Counted from the first letter of the stretch, positions 45,101 to 60,100 are shown. The stretch is DNA of 64,000 bases from Panagrolaimus kolymaensis (GCA_028622995.1 JAJQJQ010000036.1:372001-436000), one strand, 5' to 3'. Numbers and translations are program-made. The notes: a model not told the origin generated them from the letters alone.

Positions 45101-48100
45101 GAATGAAAAAAACAAATTCTACGAAAGCCAAAGTTAAAAAAAAATCAAAAAAATTTTGTTAGATATTTTTTTAAATAAAACAAAACTTTTCTATTCGATG
45201 TTTCGATATTTTTCTCCATCTTTCGCTTTTGTTGTTCCAAAGATTTTAATACGTTTTTAACATGGCTATTTTTTTATCAAAATTTTTGGATCTAAAATGC
45301 TCACAAAAAACTTTGCTACCCAATCGAACATTGAATCAAAAATAATTTCATGTCATACCGTATCATTGTCAATTTCCTTGCTTGTTCGTTCCATTCCTAA
45401 AGCACTTCCTTCATTTATTTTTTCGATGTTATTTTAAAAAGATAACAATCAGCTCATAATATTTTTTTCCAAGCAATTTGTTGTTTAAAAAAGTTTTTTA
45501 ATGACCTCTAGTTTTATTTTATTTGCAACATCTGTTTTTCTTTTTCTTCCTCCTCCATTTCTTTCTTCATCATCTCCATATTTATTTTCATGATCATCTT
45601 CAAATATGGAAAACAACCATTTTTGGCGCGCACACTTTTCAATTTTTCACTTTTAATTATTCTCATTTTCTTTTATCTTTGGAAAACATAAAATAAAACA
45701 AAAAGGAAAAAGTTGCAATTTTTTGACAGATTTTTTTCAGTGAAATAAAATAATTTAAAATTTATTTGAAAATATTTGTTTCAGATTTATACAGATTGGG
45801 CAAATCGATATCTAATTAAATTTAAATTAGAGCCAATTCGAGAATTAACTGTGGAATTAAAAGATCCAAAACGATTGATTTATTTGATTAATGCAATAAG
45901 TAAGTTTTCTATTTTATTTTCGAGCCAAAAACTTAAAAATGAAGATTCCAGCGTAATTTTTTTTAAAATAACTCTTCTGTGAAAATTTTAATGAAATCAT
46001 ATTTTCTCATCGAGTATTTTCAAGTATACTTTTCTTTAGATATAAATCTGGCAATAAAAAAATTAAGAGTTTGATGACAAAAAGATTTGATTTTTTTTTT
46101 CGAAGTCAATCAACAGTTGTCGTCTCATCATCCTTTAAAAGTTAGCCACCGCAGCAGAATAAATATTCCTAATTGATTTTTTAACCAAATTTTTTTCCCT
46201 TCCAAAAAAAATCAAGTAAGATGGACTCAAAGTGGTTTAATGAGTGATGGATGACTTTCTTTCTTTTCTTCAATTCCCGAAAAATTTATATTATACTTTT
46301 AAAGGATAACGAAAGGTTTGGATACATAAATAATTATGTGACTTTTGTTTTTGTTTTGGTTTAAATTCTGAAATTTTTGGAAACATTTATTTTAGAAAAG
46401 TTTAAAGTTTTTTTTTCTTAGATGCAAAAGAATTATTGTTTTTAATATGTCGGGAATTATTACAGTTTTATTAAACATTTTTTATTATCAAAATTCTGAA
46501 ATTTGTTTCTCGCCGCGAAAGCTTTATTTTTTTTACATTTTTGTTCTGAAGAAATCGACTTTAATTACCCGCCCTCGTGTTTTTTAAAGAACTTTCAAAT
46601 ATATTTTTTTGCCTAGGGATCTAATAATCAAAAAACACAAAGAAATATAAATAACACTTGCAAAAAGCATTCTTTTCTTTTTATTTCCGCCGTTCTTCCT
46701 CCATCCAAATCTTCCCATAGCTTCAATGGATTTGATTGAGGTTGATGTTGTTGTAATGTAATTTCGGGCGAGATTAATGTACTCTTTTTTTTTTTTGCAA
46801 AAAGGACCAACAAAAAAAGATAAAATAAAATATTTTCTTCTTCTCGGATTTGAAATCAAAGAAAGAAGCAAGCAATCAAGCAGCAATTAAATAATTTTTC
46901 TTTTTTGATCAATCAAATAACAAAATAAAAACAAGAAAAAAAGCTTTTTTTCCTGCCGCAACATGAAACAAACATTTTTATTATTAAAAAAATTGAGATT
47001 TTGTTTTAATTCAAAGGTATTATTAGTCAATTTACTAAAAACCTTTTTGAATGCCTCTTATTAGTTTTTGAAAGAAAGTAAAAAGATTGCAGCTTTTTTG
47101 TTTTAAAAAATTCTGCATTTCGTTAAATTTTAAAGAAATTTTTTAATTTGTTTGCTTGCTTGCATCCCAAAATTTTTAAAGGCAATATTTTTTAATTTTA
47201 GCATTTTTTTACTTGAAAGCTTCTTGACCATTACTTTCTTCCTTAGTCTTTTTCTCTCCATCAAAATTTTTTTAAACAAATTTTCTGTGGCATCATCGAC
47301 CCATTACTTTTTTTAAACTCGTCTTTTATGAAAAGCTTTTGACAGCTTTTTTGAGTTTAACATGAGCTTCGGCTTGTTTAAAACATTATTAAAACTTTAA
47401 AATAAAACAACTGTTTTTAACTAACAAAAAATAAAATAATAACCTCCTTGTTTTTTTAATGTCCATTTTAAAGCACTTTTTTTATTTATTTATTTTTTTA
47501 AAGTTATTTTTGTTTTTTGCCAAAAAAAATTTAAAATAAAAGTCAGCTGTCATAAATTTTTTTTTTCTACTTGACGATGAGGTCTTTTTTAAGTTACACA
47601 AAAAAAGCTATAAAGGTTGTTTTTTGCTTGCTTGGGTCGGTCATTTTTTAATTTATAAAAAAGTAAAAACACTCGCAAATGTTTTTTTTCTTATTTTTTA
47701 AAATCGAGTAAAAACTTTGAGTAAAAAATGCTGGAATCTTTGTTTAACATTTTTAAAGTTTTTTGAATTTCATTAAACCAAAAATATTTTTTTTCAGCCA
47801 CTGATTCAATTAGTTCATCTCCAGATAATTTACTTTGTTCATTAAATGCGAATTCACCTGTAAGTTTTTTCTATTATTCCATTTCGGCCTTAGAAAGGTT
47901 AAAATTATTTCCAACAAAAGTTCAAAATATACCAAAACTGTTAGTATAATTTTTTTAAAATTATTTTATTTTAGTGGAACTCTGATAATTTTAAAAAGAA
48001 GGTTGATTAAAATAAAATAAAAATTATTCCATATTTATAACTAACCAAAAATAAAATTTACAATGTCTTCTTAATTTTTATCAACAAAAAAATGAATAAC

Positions 48101-51100
48101 AGGAAAGGGCAAAGCGCGTGTACTTTTGGTAAATAAAAACACCAAAAAAAATTTCCATGACTCATCATCGTCCGAAAAAATAAAATGACCACAACTTTAG
48201 CATATATTTTTTTTTCGTGAGCTTCAAACAGGCCAATTTCTTAAGATTATAATGCAGGCAGGAATCAAGCTAATTAAATTTACTATAACTTCTCATTTTT
48301 TGAACTTCTAAGAATCCACCCTCGAAGGACAAAAATATTTTGTTTCAACGGTTTTTTTTTTGGCCCGATCATTTTATTTTTTTCCTTTTCATTTTCAAGG
48401 AATAAGCTAGCTGTTGCTTGCTTATATTTTTTTTATATGTAAATGACCACCACCGCTACCCTCAATGAATCATATTTTCTTTTTTTTTCGACAATCAAAC
48501 ATTTTATTTTTTTATTGTATACCAAAAATCATTGAATGAGGGTGAATAAAAGGTAGTTTTTTGGTGACCAAAAAAAGAGAAAGAAAGAGAAATGGTTTCA
48601 CGCGTTTCGTTTATTTTTATTTTTTTCATTGCACAATTTTTTTGGTTTATGTAAATAAACCAAAAATAAATGTTTTTTTAAGAAAAATTGGGTAATTGTT
48701 TGACTTTGTGATACTAAAAAATTATAAAACTTGGCAAAAAAGAAGTCTTAAAATTTGCTTACTTTGTCCCTAATTTTGAATTTTGTTTCGAGACCACCGG
48801 CAAATAAATAAATCTACCTTTTTTCCATTACCCTCCAGGAAAATTAGTTAATACTAAAACAATTTTAAAGTTTAGAAATTGTAATGCCTCTTTGTCCATT
48901 CCATTCATTTATTTTTATGACTATATTTTTTCCCATTTAAATTAAAGGAGAAAAACACAGATAAAAATAAAAACCTTTTATAAAATCAAAGTGGACATGT
49001 GTAATAAAAAACCTTTAGCTAATTGAATAGAAAATAAAGTAAAATGAAAGAAAAAAGCAATAATGCCTTTATTTTTATTTTTATTGAAAGTGAAATAGTG
49101 AACAGCCGAGAACTGGACACATTTGTTTCTTTGCTTCCATACCCTTAGGGAAAAATGAAAATGCTTCCACAATTTAAATACCTTTTGAATAACGTTAAGC
49201 TAACTAACTTAAATTATTTGGTCAAACTTTTTTCATTTAAAATGAATAATTTTTTGTTTTTTGATTAGAAAAAAATAAAATGATAGTAACTTCCTATTGA
49301 CAAAATATTGTTAAGATTTGTTACTATCTTTCATTCGAGACAATTTTTTTTCAGATCCACTTTCTACATAATTTCTCTATGCTTTTTTTCAGGTTGAAAT
49401 ATTAGACAAATGCTTACAATATCTTGCAAGATTATGTGTGAATGTTAGTGGAATACAAAGTAGAGGTCAGTTAAAAAAATTTTATTTCTTTTTTTTATTG
49501 CTTCAAATTTTTTTGTTTATTGGAACAAAAAAAACCGTTGCAAATGCTAAAAAAATAATAATACTGAATGAAGTGTAAAAATAAAAAATAAAGTCGTAAA
49601 GTCTCATTAATATTTTTTAATCCCATTTTCACGCGGCTTCGGTGTTCCGTTTTCTTTCTCTCTTTTTTTTTCTTCGCAGTTTTTTTTTGTTGAAGCTTCA
49701 ATTTGGTTAATTTTTGTTTTCTCTCTCTTCTCTTCTCAGCAGCCATAATTTTTTTTGCGTCTTTAAAAATTTTTTTTTATTTCAAGGCTGAGCTGCTGTT
49801 TTCTAAAAAAAGACTCTGGGATGGGAATTGCGGCTCATTGCAGCTCTCTCATTTTTTTATTATTTTTAAATATAAATTTGTTTTGGTTTCTTTTCGCACC
49901 TTAATTAATGTATTTTTACCTTTTTTACTTTCATTGATGCAAAAATAAACCAACATAAATATTTGACTCTATTTTTTAAAATTTAAATCGAAAAAGGTGA
50001 AAATTGAGAGTAAATCAAAAGTGTTCGATATCGTTTTAATTTAGTTACTATTTTCGACATAAAAAATTGTTGAACTTGTCAGTTTCTTTCTTTTAAAATT
50101 AAATATAATTATTTTTCCACAAAACTTTTTTTCGATTCATAAAAATTATGTTTGCAATTTTTTTCCGGTCAACTAAAACCATTTTTATTCCCTCCATTTC
50201 TTTCCTGTTTCTTAAAGGCGACAATAATAATTCGTATTTCGAAAAAAGGCGACGATGGTGATTTTAATAACATGATTGGATTTAAAAAAAAATTTGCATG
50301 TTTGTTTTTCAAGTTTTTATTTAATCACGCGCAAAAAAATATTTTGATTGTATTTTAAATATTTCAAACAACAAAAACTTTTTTTATTGATTACATTTTT
50401 TGCGGTTCACCGGCTTTAAAAAAAAGGACACGAAGAAAGTGAGTTCTTTCGAATGGGACATAGTTTTGCCTTGAAGTATACCTTCATGCCAATAGTCCTT
50501 AGCTGATGTGAGTTGGGTCAGCCACTCATTATTTCTTAATCATTTTAAACCCTCCCCAAAAGATTTATTTTTTTTTATCTTTGAGATTTAATTCAAAATA
50601 TTTTTTTTATCAAATGAAACTATACTTTTTTATCTACCAATAACAAACAATGCCTAAAAGCATTTCCTCCTCTCTAGATTTTATCTCTTTATCCCTCATT
50701 AAGCCACACTACAGCCATTCATTTCATTGTTTTTTTATATTTATTTTTTATACTAACAAATAAAAATGAATTGAAAAAACAAATTCCGCTGCTTTCCGTT
50801 CACTTTTTTTTTGTTGCTTCCAGCAGTAGTTGAAAAACTGACAGACTCGTGTGATAAATGACACCTCGTTCAAAAAAAAAGAGGAAGAAGCTATAGCTTC
50901 GAACAACAAAAACGTTCAAACAACAACGATTTATCTTTTTTGCGCGTTCTTTTATTTTTTTCCTTTTCCTTTGACTTTTTAGTTTTTTTTTGAAAATAAA
51001 AAGGATGAACTAAAATAAACTTTTTTTTATACGAAACTCGAGGAAAGAAAAATATGTATTTGAGATATTTGGGCGCTAAATTGATATATTTTTTATTTGT

Positions 51101-54100
51101 TAACAAAAATTTCAGTAATAAAAAGAAAAAAAATGTTTGCTTAATTCAAGTCACAAATGAATCCTTTTCCCTTGGTAAAATTTTTTTTTTGTAAATTTAT
51201 TCACGGATAGTTAAATTAAATACCAAAAAAAATAAAAGTGAAACACGTATACGGAAAACAAACAATAACAGAAAAAAAAGAAAGGAAAAATCATGTTTTT
51301 GATTATTTTTTTCTATTTTACAAATCCGTTCCGTTAAAAGAGCAAGTTTTTCTTTTATTTTTTTGACTTACGCATAGTTAGTTAGTGACTGACTTGTTCC
51401 AGAATAAAAAAATAAAAATGTCGTTCCAAAAAAATTGTTTTAGTTTTAACGCTTATTAAAAATTATTATTTCCTTCTTTTCTTCTTTTTGCGAACACTTT
51501 TTTTTCTTCGGAAACTATTTATTGTTTTTAAAAAACTTGAATAATGAAACGCTAGAAGAAAAAAAAAAATATATAGTAAAAATCTTTTTTTTGTTATATT
51601 TATTTTATTGAATTTGTTTCTACAAAAATACCAAAGAAAAAAGTAAAAGTAAAAGTTATTATTGTTAGATAAAAGTGGAGTGGAGAGATGTGAATCGAAG
51701 AAATAATAAATTGAAAGTGGAATGTATCAATTTACAAACACGCAATCGCCGCCGCATATTTTTACTTTTTATTTTCTTTGTATTCCTCTTTTTTGTTAAA
51801 ACTAAATTTTGAGTGTTGTTGTATTGCGCAATTCAATCGAAATTCAGTATACTTTGAAGGCGATAGAATGTTGTTGCAAATCGTTGCAGCTTAAGAATTT
51901 ATCTTTTTTTTCAAAACAAAATAAATGGAATTAATTCCTTAACTTTTTTCGTTTAAAAAATAAGAAAATAGTAACTAAATTTTGACAATATTTTTTATTT
52001 TTTAATTATTTTATTAATATCTTTGATGATAGTAACCAAATTTTAACGATATTTTTTAATTTGTTGGTTACTTTCTTTATTTTTGTTTTTAGTCAATTCT
52101 ATGTATTTCAGAAATTCAATGAGGATCTTAGCATTTTTTTGTTTACTAACTTATTTCTTTATTTTTTTTTATTTTTCTTATTGGCACTTTATCCCAAAGG
52201 AATTGCGGATTCTCTTCTTATTTTTTTTCAAAACCACTCTTTTTTACCGCTGCTTTATTTTTTTGTTTTTTGTGACAGTTTTTTCTTTTCGGGTCATTGA
52301 AGCTTTGACAACCCCTTTCTTTTTTTATCCCACAAAATAACTTAAAATTGAAGGAATTGAAACCATTGGATAAATAAAATAAAAATGTTGGAAAAAATTT
52401 TCATAGATTATTTTTTTGCTGACAGATCTTTCTTGTTTTTTTTTGTTGCAAGAAACTTTTTTGAGAAGATCATATCCCCGCTGCCATGAGGCCATCCGCC
52501 ATCCGAGTGATAGACATCAGGCGGCTGCTGCCTTGTCTGCCACAATATATCTGAACAGATTGTTGACCGCAACAACCACTGACCACTGAAATGCCTTTGT
52601 TTAAACAAAAAAAAGAAGTTCAATATTGTTTTTGTCCGTTCTTTCTCTTCTGTCAAATAGATCGTTATCTAATGAACGGATCTATTCCTCAGCCGTTATT
52701 TTATTTTTTTTATTCAGTTCAATCCGTTATTATTATTTTTTTCTTTTTATTTCGCGCATAATTAAGAAAAAACTTTTTTCGTTGTTGATTATTATTCAGC
52801 CTCTCTATCTCCATTTATTGTGGTTTTTATTATTTTTTTAATGGGATTCTTTTAATTTAAATTATATTAAAAACTTCATTAACGCTTCATTAAAATTTTC
52901 TTCTCTTAACGGTTGTTAAGAAATTTTACAACTTTTTGCTTCTTTTTTTCGTAAAAAAATTGTTTTGAAACAAAAATTATAAACTTTTTTTCGAAGAAGT
53001 GACTTCTGCCACCAAAATCTAAAAACCTAAACTTCTTCAATTTTTTTTTGTAATAAAATTTTCTTTGCGAGTAAATTAATTTTCATTCCAAGAAATTTTT
53101 AAATAATTTTTCTTCATTTTTTAACTTCAAAAATTTTGTATTTTTAAAATAAATAAATTTCAAGTTTTTTTTTTCAGAATTATTAAACGGTGAACTTGGT
53201 ACTGTTCTATCCTTACTTTATTCATTATCACATTTCAAACAAAAACAAAAATCCCTTCAATTTTCATCTTCAAATTGTGGAGGATCAAAATTATCTGAAG
53301 GATTTGATAGTTTTAAACATTCACCAGAAAATAAATCAAAAATTGCGGCAATTGCAATAACAATCATGCCGCCCAATACTGGTGTAGCAACAGGGTCAAG
53401 GTAAGTAATATTTTTTGATTTTCAGAAATATTAAAAAATTAAGAAACGTTTTAATATTCCGTTTAGAAACTTTTTTATAATTAATCTAAGTTAAAAAAAA
53501 TTTTTGTTGTTTTTAATAGACTGAAAATGAAATGGAAATAAAAAATAAACAACGATAGTTTTTGAAAATTAATTTTGCTATCAATAGTTTTTTTATTTAG
53601 ATGTCACAAAGAAGGATATTTCTATAATTAGAATCTTCCCTTAATTTTTTTAATCTAGCTTTCATTTTTATTCAAAAAAAGCTCCACTAACATTTTCATT
53701 AACGAAAAACAAAATTGGCCAAACAATTTTTATTTTTTTCATTTTTTTCATTTTCATTTCAAAATGCGCCACCCAAGTTAGTTGTCCATCCTTCTCAAGC
53801 GCTCAAAATGAAAAGCTATTACTTTTCTACTTTTTTTCTTTCCTTTTTTTCTGGAATTAAGTGCCATTCTTAACTCCTCATTTTTCTCGATTGACGAAAG
53901 CTACCCATGGAGCATGGCTGCTGGCGCCTATAAGGTTGGACATCTAACATTCACTAATTATGGACTTGACTCAAAAAAATTTTTTTTTGAAAAGCTTTGA
54001 ATGAAGCGCGAAAATTAAAAAAGTAAAAAAAAGTGACCGATGGCCGATTTCCTCTATATTTTTTCTTCTTCTTCATGAGGCGCTTAAAAAGCAAGCAAGA

Positions 54101-57100
54101 CAACTTGGAAAAAAGAAAAATGAGAGTAGTAAGAAAATGAAGAAACGAAAACGACAAACATTAATTTTAAACAAAAAAAAAGTGTGGATGGCAAAGAAAA
54201 AAAAATGAGATGGAAAACGGAAAAACATTTTATTTTTTTTGAAAAAGATGCGGACGGTGTTCTTCTCGAATAACTTAGTAGTTAGTAATTGTAAAGTTGA
54301 GACAGATATATGGAAGTATTTAAAATAAATTTAAATTGCTATGTTTTTATGTTTTTAGCTGCCTTTTTAGAATGTTGAGTTGAAGAACGACGGAGAAAAA
54401 AAAGAGGAAGAGATGAATAAAATATTTAGCTTTTGGGATTAGGCGTTCTTTAACCAAAAGCTTTAAAAAATTTTGCGAGTAACATTGCCGAATTTTGATA
54501 GATTCAAGAATAATAATTCGGCCAATACAAAAATTTATTGACTTTATATTTATAAAAACTTTTTTTTTCTACAGATTGTCAACGCCATTACGAACCCCAC
54601 AAATTGTTGTTGCTCCAACAACAACATGTTCAACTTTTTCTTCACCTTCATCATCATCATCCATTAAATCACCTTCATCAAAACTTTTGGCGCCAAGTAA
54701 AATTTCAACAACTCCAACAACAAATATTTCCTCACAAGTGCAAGTTCCATCGTCCCCGTATTCATCGGCATCTTCGATTCCTCCACCCAAAGGTAACGGA
54801 TTTATTTTTTCTCCACCGTGGATTTCTTTTTTTTCTTAGATCCTTAAACCTTTTTTAAAAAACGGTAGACGACTTTCACTCTCTTTTTTTATATGTATTT
54901 CTCTGAAAAGTTCATCACTTTTTTGAAAGTTCATAAAAATAGAAAAAGAAAACCCGGATTATGCAAATTTTTTGTAATCCGATTTTATTATTTTCTTCTA
55001 ATTTTTTTGATTGAATTGAAAAAAAGTAGTGAGTGAGTGACATTTGAGGATCCTTCTTTCTTCTTTCTTTTTTTTTATTTCGCTCATTTCCATTCATTTC
55101 ACTTTCTTCTTTTATTTTGAATATTATTATTTTAGAGTCTAAAAAAAGAAAAAGGATGTTTGTTATTTGTTTTTCTAAATTTTTGTATTTTATATTTATT
55201 TGCCAAAAGTAAAGAAGTCAAAAAAGAAAGCGGAGCTTGCTTGCCTGACCGGTTTTTGAGGAAAATAAAAGTCGCATTTATTAAAAAAAAAATAAAAGAA
55301 GAAAAGAAAAAAGTTAATTTAATTTTTATTAGTTTTATTTCTTCAAGAAATAAATGAAAGTCAGTCAGTAAATGGCAGTTTGCTGTCTGTGAGTTGTTGT
55401 TGTTCATCAGGAGTTTTTATTATTTTTTGTTGTTGTTTTTGTTTTAGACTTCACTTTTCTGGCTTTAAATTTAAAAAATGATAGTAACTTAAATTTGACA
55501 ATAATTTTGTATTTCTGTTTACTATCACAACCATGAGATAAATGTTTGGAAATTATTGCTCGGAAATGGTTACTATCATCAAAAAGATAAAGAGAGTTAC
55601 CTAAATCCAAATTTTTTTGAATATTCACTTACTCTGCTTCATTTGATTTGTTTACATAAAGCGGAGAGTAACAAAAATAAAGCAATAAATCCCATACTTT
55701 TTTTAATTACTATCATTTTTTTAATGGACTTCTCTGAGATTTTTTTTTACCGTTCACAATAAAAAGCAAAAACAATTGTTTCCGTTAAGTTTATTTTTAT
55801 TTTTTGATGATTGCCGAATTAATAGTGATTTTTTTTGTTTACTTTTCTTATTGTCCATTTTTTTTCAACAAAAAAGAAAAAAAGGATATTGCGCAAAAAC
55901 TTGGCTCTTTGCTTCTCTTTTTTTAAGTTTCAAAGAGAGTAGTTTTTTTTTCTCACCGGAAGTTAATTATATTGGACCACCATCATCAATTTTTTTTTGC
56001 CGCTTTTTTCCTTGATTTTTTTATATTTGAAATAAAAAAGTACCGAAAAAAAACTACGCCTTTTCTTTAAAAAAATTTCTTTGGTGGTGGTCGTCTTCTT
56101 CCATTAGACCCTTATTTGAGCGAAAAGGAAAAAAAATAGTAACGATGAAAAATGAAAGAATTTTCTTTGATTAAAAAGAAATGAATGAAACCTCCATTTT
56201 TTTAAATTTCATCTTTATTTTTTTTTGTCGTCCGTGATGCTTCTTCTCTCATTTTTTCGTTTCATTCTCGCAAATGCGTTTTAAAGCTAAACCACAAAAA
56301 CAAAATTGCCTTCATTTCATATTTTTTTTGGTGGTTGGAAGTTGTTGTATGGTTTCTCTCGTATGCTTTTCACTTTCACTTCTTTTTTTTATATTAAAAA
56401 CAATAAAAAAAACTATTGTTTTCGTGTTTTTTCTTGTTTTAATTTTGAATAGAAAAGAGGCCAAGAAAAAAACAGTAAAAGTCGTGTTTTGTTTTTTCTT
56501 TAGAAATATCAAAAAATGGCCACCATGTTTGACTTTAAAAAAATACGTAGTTTCCAAAACTTTTTGTAAAAGATAGTAACCGAAATCAAACGATAATTTT
56601 TTGTTTGCTCTAACTTCATGAACTTGTTGAAATCATTTCGTAAAACTGTTTGCTAAAAAGTTTATCTTTTTAAAAAAAAATGTGAGCAAACTTATCTTGC
56701 AACAAAGCATTATGAAACTTTTATTGTTGATAGTAACAAAATTTGTGGAAAATATCGCTAATTTTTTGTTACTCTCTTATTAGAAAAGAAGAAAGCCAAA
56801 GCCATTAGTTGCCATAGGAAATTATAAAATTTTCTTATTTTTAAATTATATAATTCTTACTTTGGAGATATAAAAAAACGATTGAAAAGAGAGTCCACTT
56901 TTTGTGTACATATTTCAATTTATCTATCCTTCTCTTGTTTTTCTTTATAAGCACATGTGGCTTTACTTAAGCTCAAACACACTACTTCCACAACCAATAT
57001 GCTTGCTTATCTTTGATGCCAATCAGATATATATAAATCTTTTATTCTTTTTTATTGTTGCTTCTTCCATTCCTAAACTTTCTTCCCTCCTTCAAGCAGC

Positions 57101-60100
57101 CATAAAAAAAGTATGGTTTTTTATTTTTCCGTGAAAAAAAAAACACTCTTTTTGCCATTTTTTTACTTCAAAACCTTTTCTGTCGGAAGCAAATTGTGAG
57201 ACATTTCTGTGATTGTCTCTGCTCTAGTCTCACCACGTTAACTTGTCGTATTATATCTGTAATGTATTGTTATTGTAATGTATATGCGAAGCTCGGTCAG
57301 AGTTAGCAAGTGTCTAATAAACTGCTCTATTAACCGCCGCTGTACACTAGAAGGCTGTGCAGCACAAATTGGTAACGAAGGATTCTTTTCAACGCCTCCG
57401 AACGAAGAAAATCCGAAGAAATCAAAGCCGCTCAAAATCAACTGCTGTTTTTCCTGATTTTTGTTTAAAAATCAGCTGCTCGTGCTTTTTCCTGATTTTT
57501 GGTTAAAAATCTGCTGGTCTGCTTTTTCCTGATTTTTGGTTAAAAATCTGCTGCAAATAGCTTGGTAAGCTACAACATCGCTCTCTTGGTAAACTCTTGC
57601 TAATGGCTGGAAATGCTGAGAAACCTCCTGCTGCAAGTGGTGAAACTCCAACAACAACTATTTCTGGTAGAAGTCTTCCATCTTTGCCTCACTTCAGATG
57701 TGATCTTGCTCGTCCAAATGGTGCTTCGATGTGGTTTCAACGTTTGGAGCTGATTTTTGAACTACACCCTGGTCTCACACAACGTCAAAAGATGGCCCTT
57801 GTTCTAACGTCGATGAATGATGAATGCTACGAAAAGGTGGCCGCGGCTCTCCAGCTTACTCCAGCTGCTGATGTCAACGGAATCAAAGATGTTATGGTCA
57901 AGCTGTTTGATAGAACTGAATCCGTGTTTGCAAAGAGATATGGTCGCTTCCAAATGGAATGGAATGGTCCAGAACAAGAATCAATTATGGAGTTTTGCGC
58001 TCGTATCAAACAGAACACAATGGACTTCGAATTTGGTAAATTCAAAGAGAACGAGCTCAATACGATGACTTTGCTGATGTCAATGAAAGCTGAAGCTCTT
58101 GAACCTCTGCGTATCAAAATCTTGGAGCTCCTGACGGCTGACCCGAATACATCGTTTGCTGATTGTGAAAAGCTCATTTCAACAACTTTGCAAACTCAAC
58201 GTGAACAGAAGCTGCCTGAACGAACCTCGATCAACTATGCTCATGCTCAACAAGAACGCCTTGGTGATGGAGCTGCAGAACGAACTTCCCATGGAGGAGG
58301 AAGAGGTGGCAAAGGAAGAAATGGTCATGGTAAAGAAGAATCTGGACATCAGAAAGATCGACGCAATTCATGCAACTCGAATGGATCAAGAAGCTCTGGA
58401 AACTCAAATGGATCGTCATCTGGCTACTGTACGAAATGTGGAAAGCCCAAGTCAAGTAGGAAGTTCAAGATGTGCAATAAATGTTTCAAAGCTCAAACAA
58501 GGTGTCACAACTGTGGAAAGTATGGTCACTTAGCGGTTGAATGCAAATCTGGTAAACCGAATGGCAAAGAAAGCAAATATTCTGCTCGTGTTAACCATGT
58601 AAGTGAACATTTTATTGGCTCTGTTTATCCTGCTGATTATGGAATGGCTTCATATGGTGTTGGTGCTGTCGTCGATGGTACTTCTGATCCTGCAAATGCA
58701 CATGGGGAAGGAAAGAAGGAGAAGATCCTGGAAGAATGGAGAAATGGATTCAAAGCTGGTAAAAAGGAAAAGAAAGCTCTTGTATCTCCATGGAAGAAGG
58801 AAAAGAAGACAGTGGTATCTCCTGCAAAGTCTTCAAGTGAAGCTAAGAAGGACCTGACATGGTCTGATGTTGTTCAAGGCAAACATGCCGCTGATGTTCC
58901 ACCTATGGATGAGTGGATGACAACAACAGAAGCTCTGGAAATGCTCGGTGATGTCAGTGTAACACTGGATGATATGATCATGGATATGGCTCAAGTGGAA
59001 GTTGATCAAATGCTCGAACTGGTCCAGAAGCTCTTATCAAAGGTCAATGAACGTCAACGCAAGGCTGTTAAGAATAAATGTAACTAATTGTAGCTTTGTA
59101 TGTCCTTTATAAGTGGTGGAGAATGTGAGACATTTCTGTGATTGTCTCTGCTCTAGTCTCACCACGTTAACTTGTCGTATTATATCTGTAATGTATTGTT
59201 ATTGTAATGTATATGCGAAGCTCGGTCAGAGTTAGCAAGTGTCTAATAAACTGCTCTATTAACCGCCGCTGTACACTAGAAGGCTGTGCAGCACACAAAT
59301 GAATAACTCCAATAAGTTTATTTTGTCCATAAATTTTTTTTCGTTTTCTTCTTTGAAGGTCACTTTTTCCACACCAGTAAAAATAAATGCGCGAAAGATT
59401 AGCGGATTTTTTTAAAAATAGTTTTTGTGGCGGCGGCGGGATCGGATTTAGTCACCTTTTTTTAATTTAAGTGGAAAGGTTGTTGAGAATCAAATCCATG
59501 GACCATGCATGGTCTTCTCAATTTACATACCTGGGCTACTATTTTTTTTGTAAATTTTCTTTTATATCGAGAGAGATTAGTTTTGGTCACCTCTCAAGTG
59601 TAAAGAGAAACCTTGATTTATGGAAAGTTTTTTTTGCATTTGTATATTTATGACAAAAATAAAAACGTGAGTATCCAAATTTTGTGATACTTTGAAAATT
59701 TTTTGATTATTATCTTTTTTTTAACGAAAAAATGAATTTTTGTTTTATTAATTTTCATTGTGTGCCTTAGTGGGATTATAGCTATTGAAAAACCTATTTT
59801 TCCTTAACTTTGAGGAAAAAAATAAGGATAGTAATAATTTTTTAACAATACTTTCCAAATTTCGATTACTATTTTCTTTTTCTTTTTTTATTAAAAGATA
59901 TCTCATTTTTACAAAGCCTATTAAATTTTTTCTCTCTGTCAGAAACCCACTAATATTTACCTATCTCTATTTTTTTCCATAAAAACCTTTTAATTGTTTG
60001 GTTTTGGCATTGACATTGAAACCCGGATTTAAGTTTTTTTTTGAATTATTACAATCAAAAAAACCTTTCTTTTGAAGAGTTAATGTGACAACAATCGTTT

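Larger units (their letters stand above)
57195..59295 (+). mobile_element. Young Gag-only LTR retrotransposon
   Basis: 2101-bp element in an unc-53 intron, between 172-bp LTRs that look identical base for base (57195-57366, 59124-59295). LTRs begin TGTGAGACATTT and end GTGCAGCACA (TG...CA). A 5-bp duplication CAAAT flanks it (57190-57194, 59296-59300). After the 5' LTR, TGGTAACGAAGGATTC is the likely primer-binding site two to three bases inside; a purine-rich AAGTGGTGGAGAA lies directly before the 3' LTR. The interior holds only a gag-like ORF, with no protease, reverse transcriptase or integrase, so it must be moved by a relative elsewhere. It is in the same orientation as the host gene. 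Identical LTRs mean very recent insertion. Confidence 0.93.

Noticed and set aside
57817..58857. Extra ORFs in other frames of the retrotransposon as separate proteins or a pol fragment
   Set aside because: They overlap gag in shifted frames and show no protease, reverse transcriptase or integrase motif.
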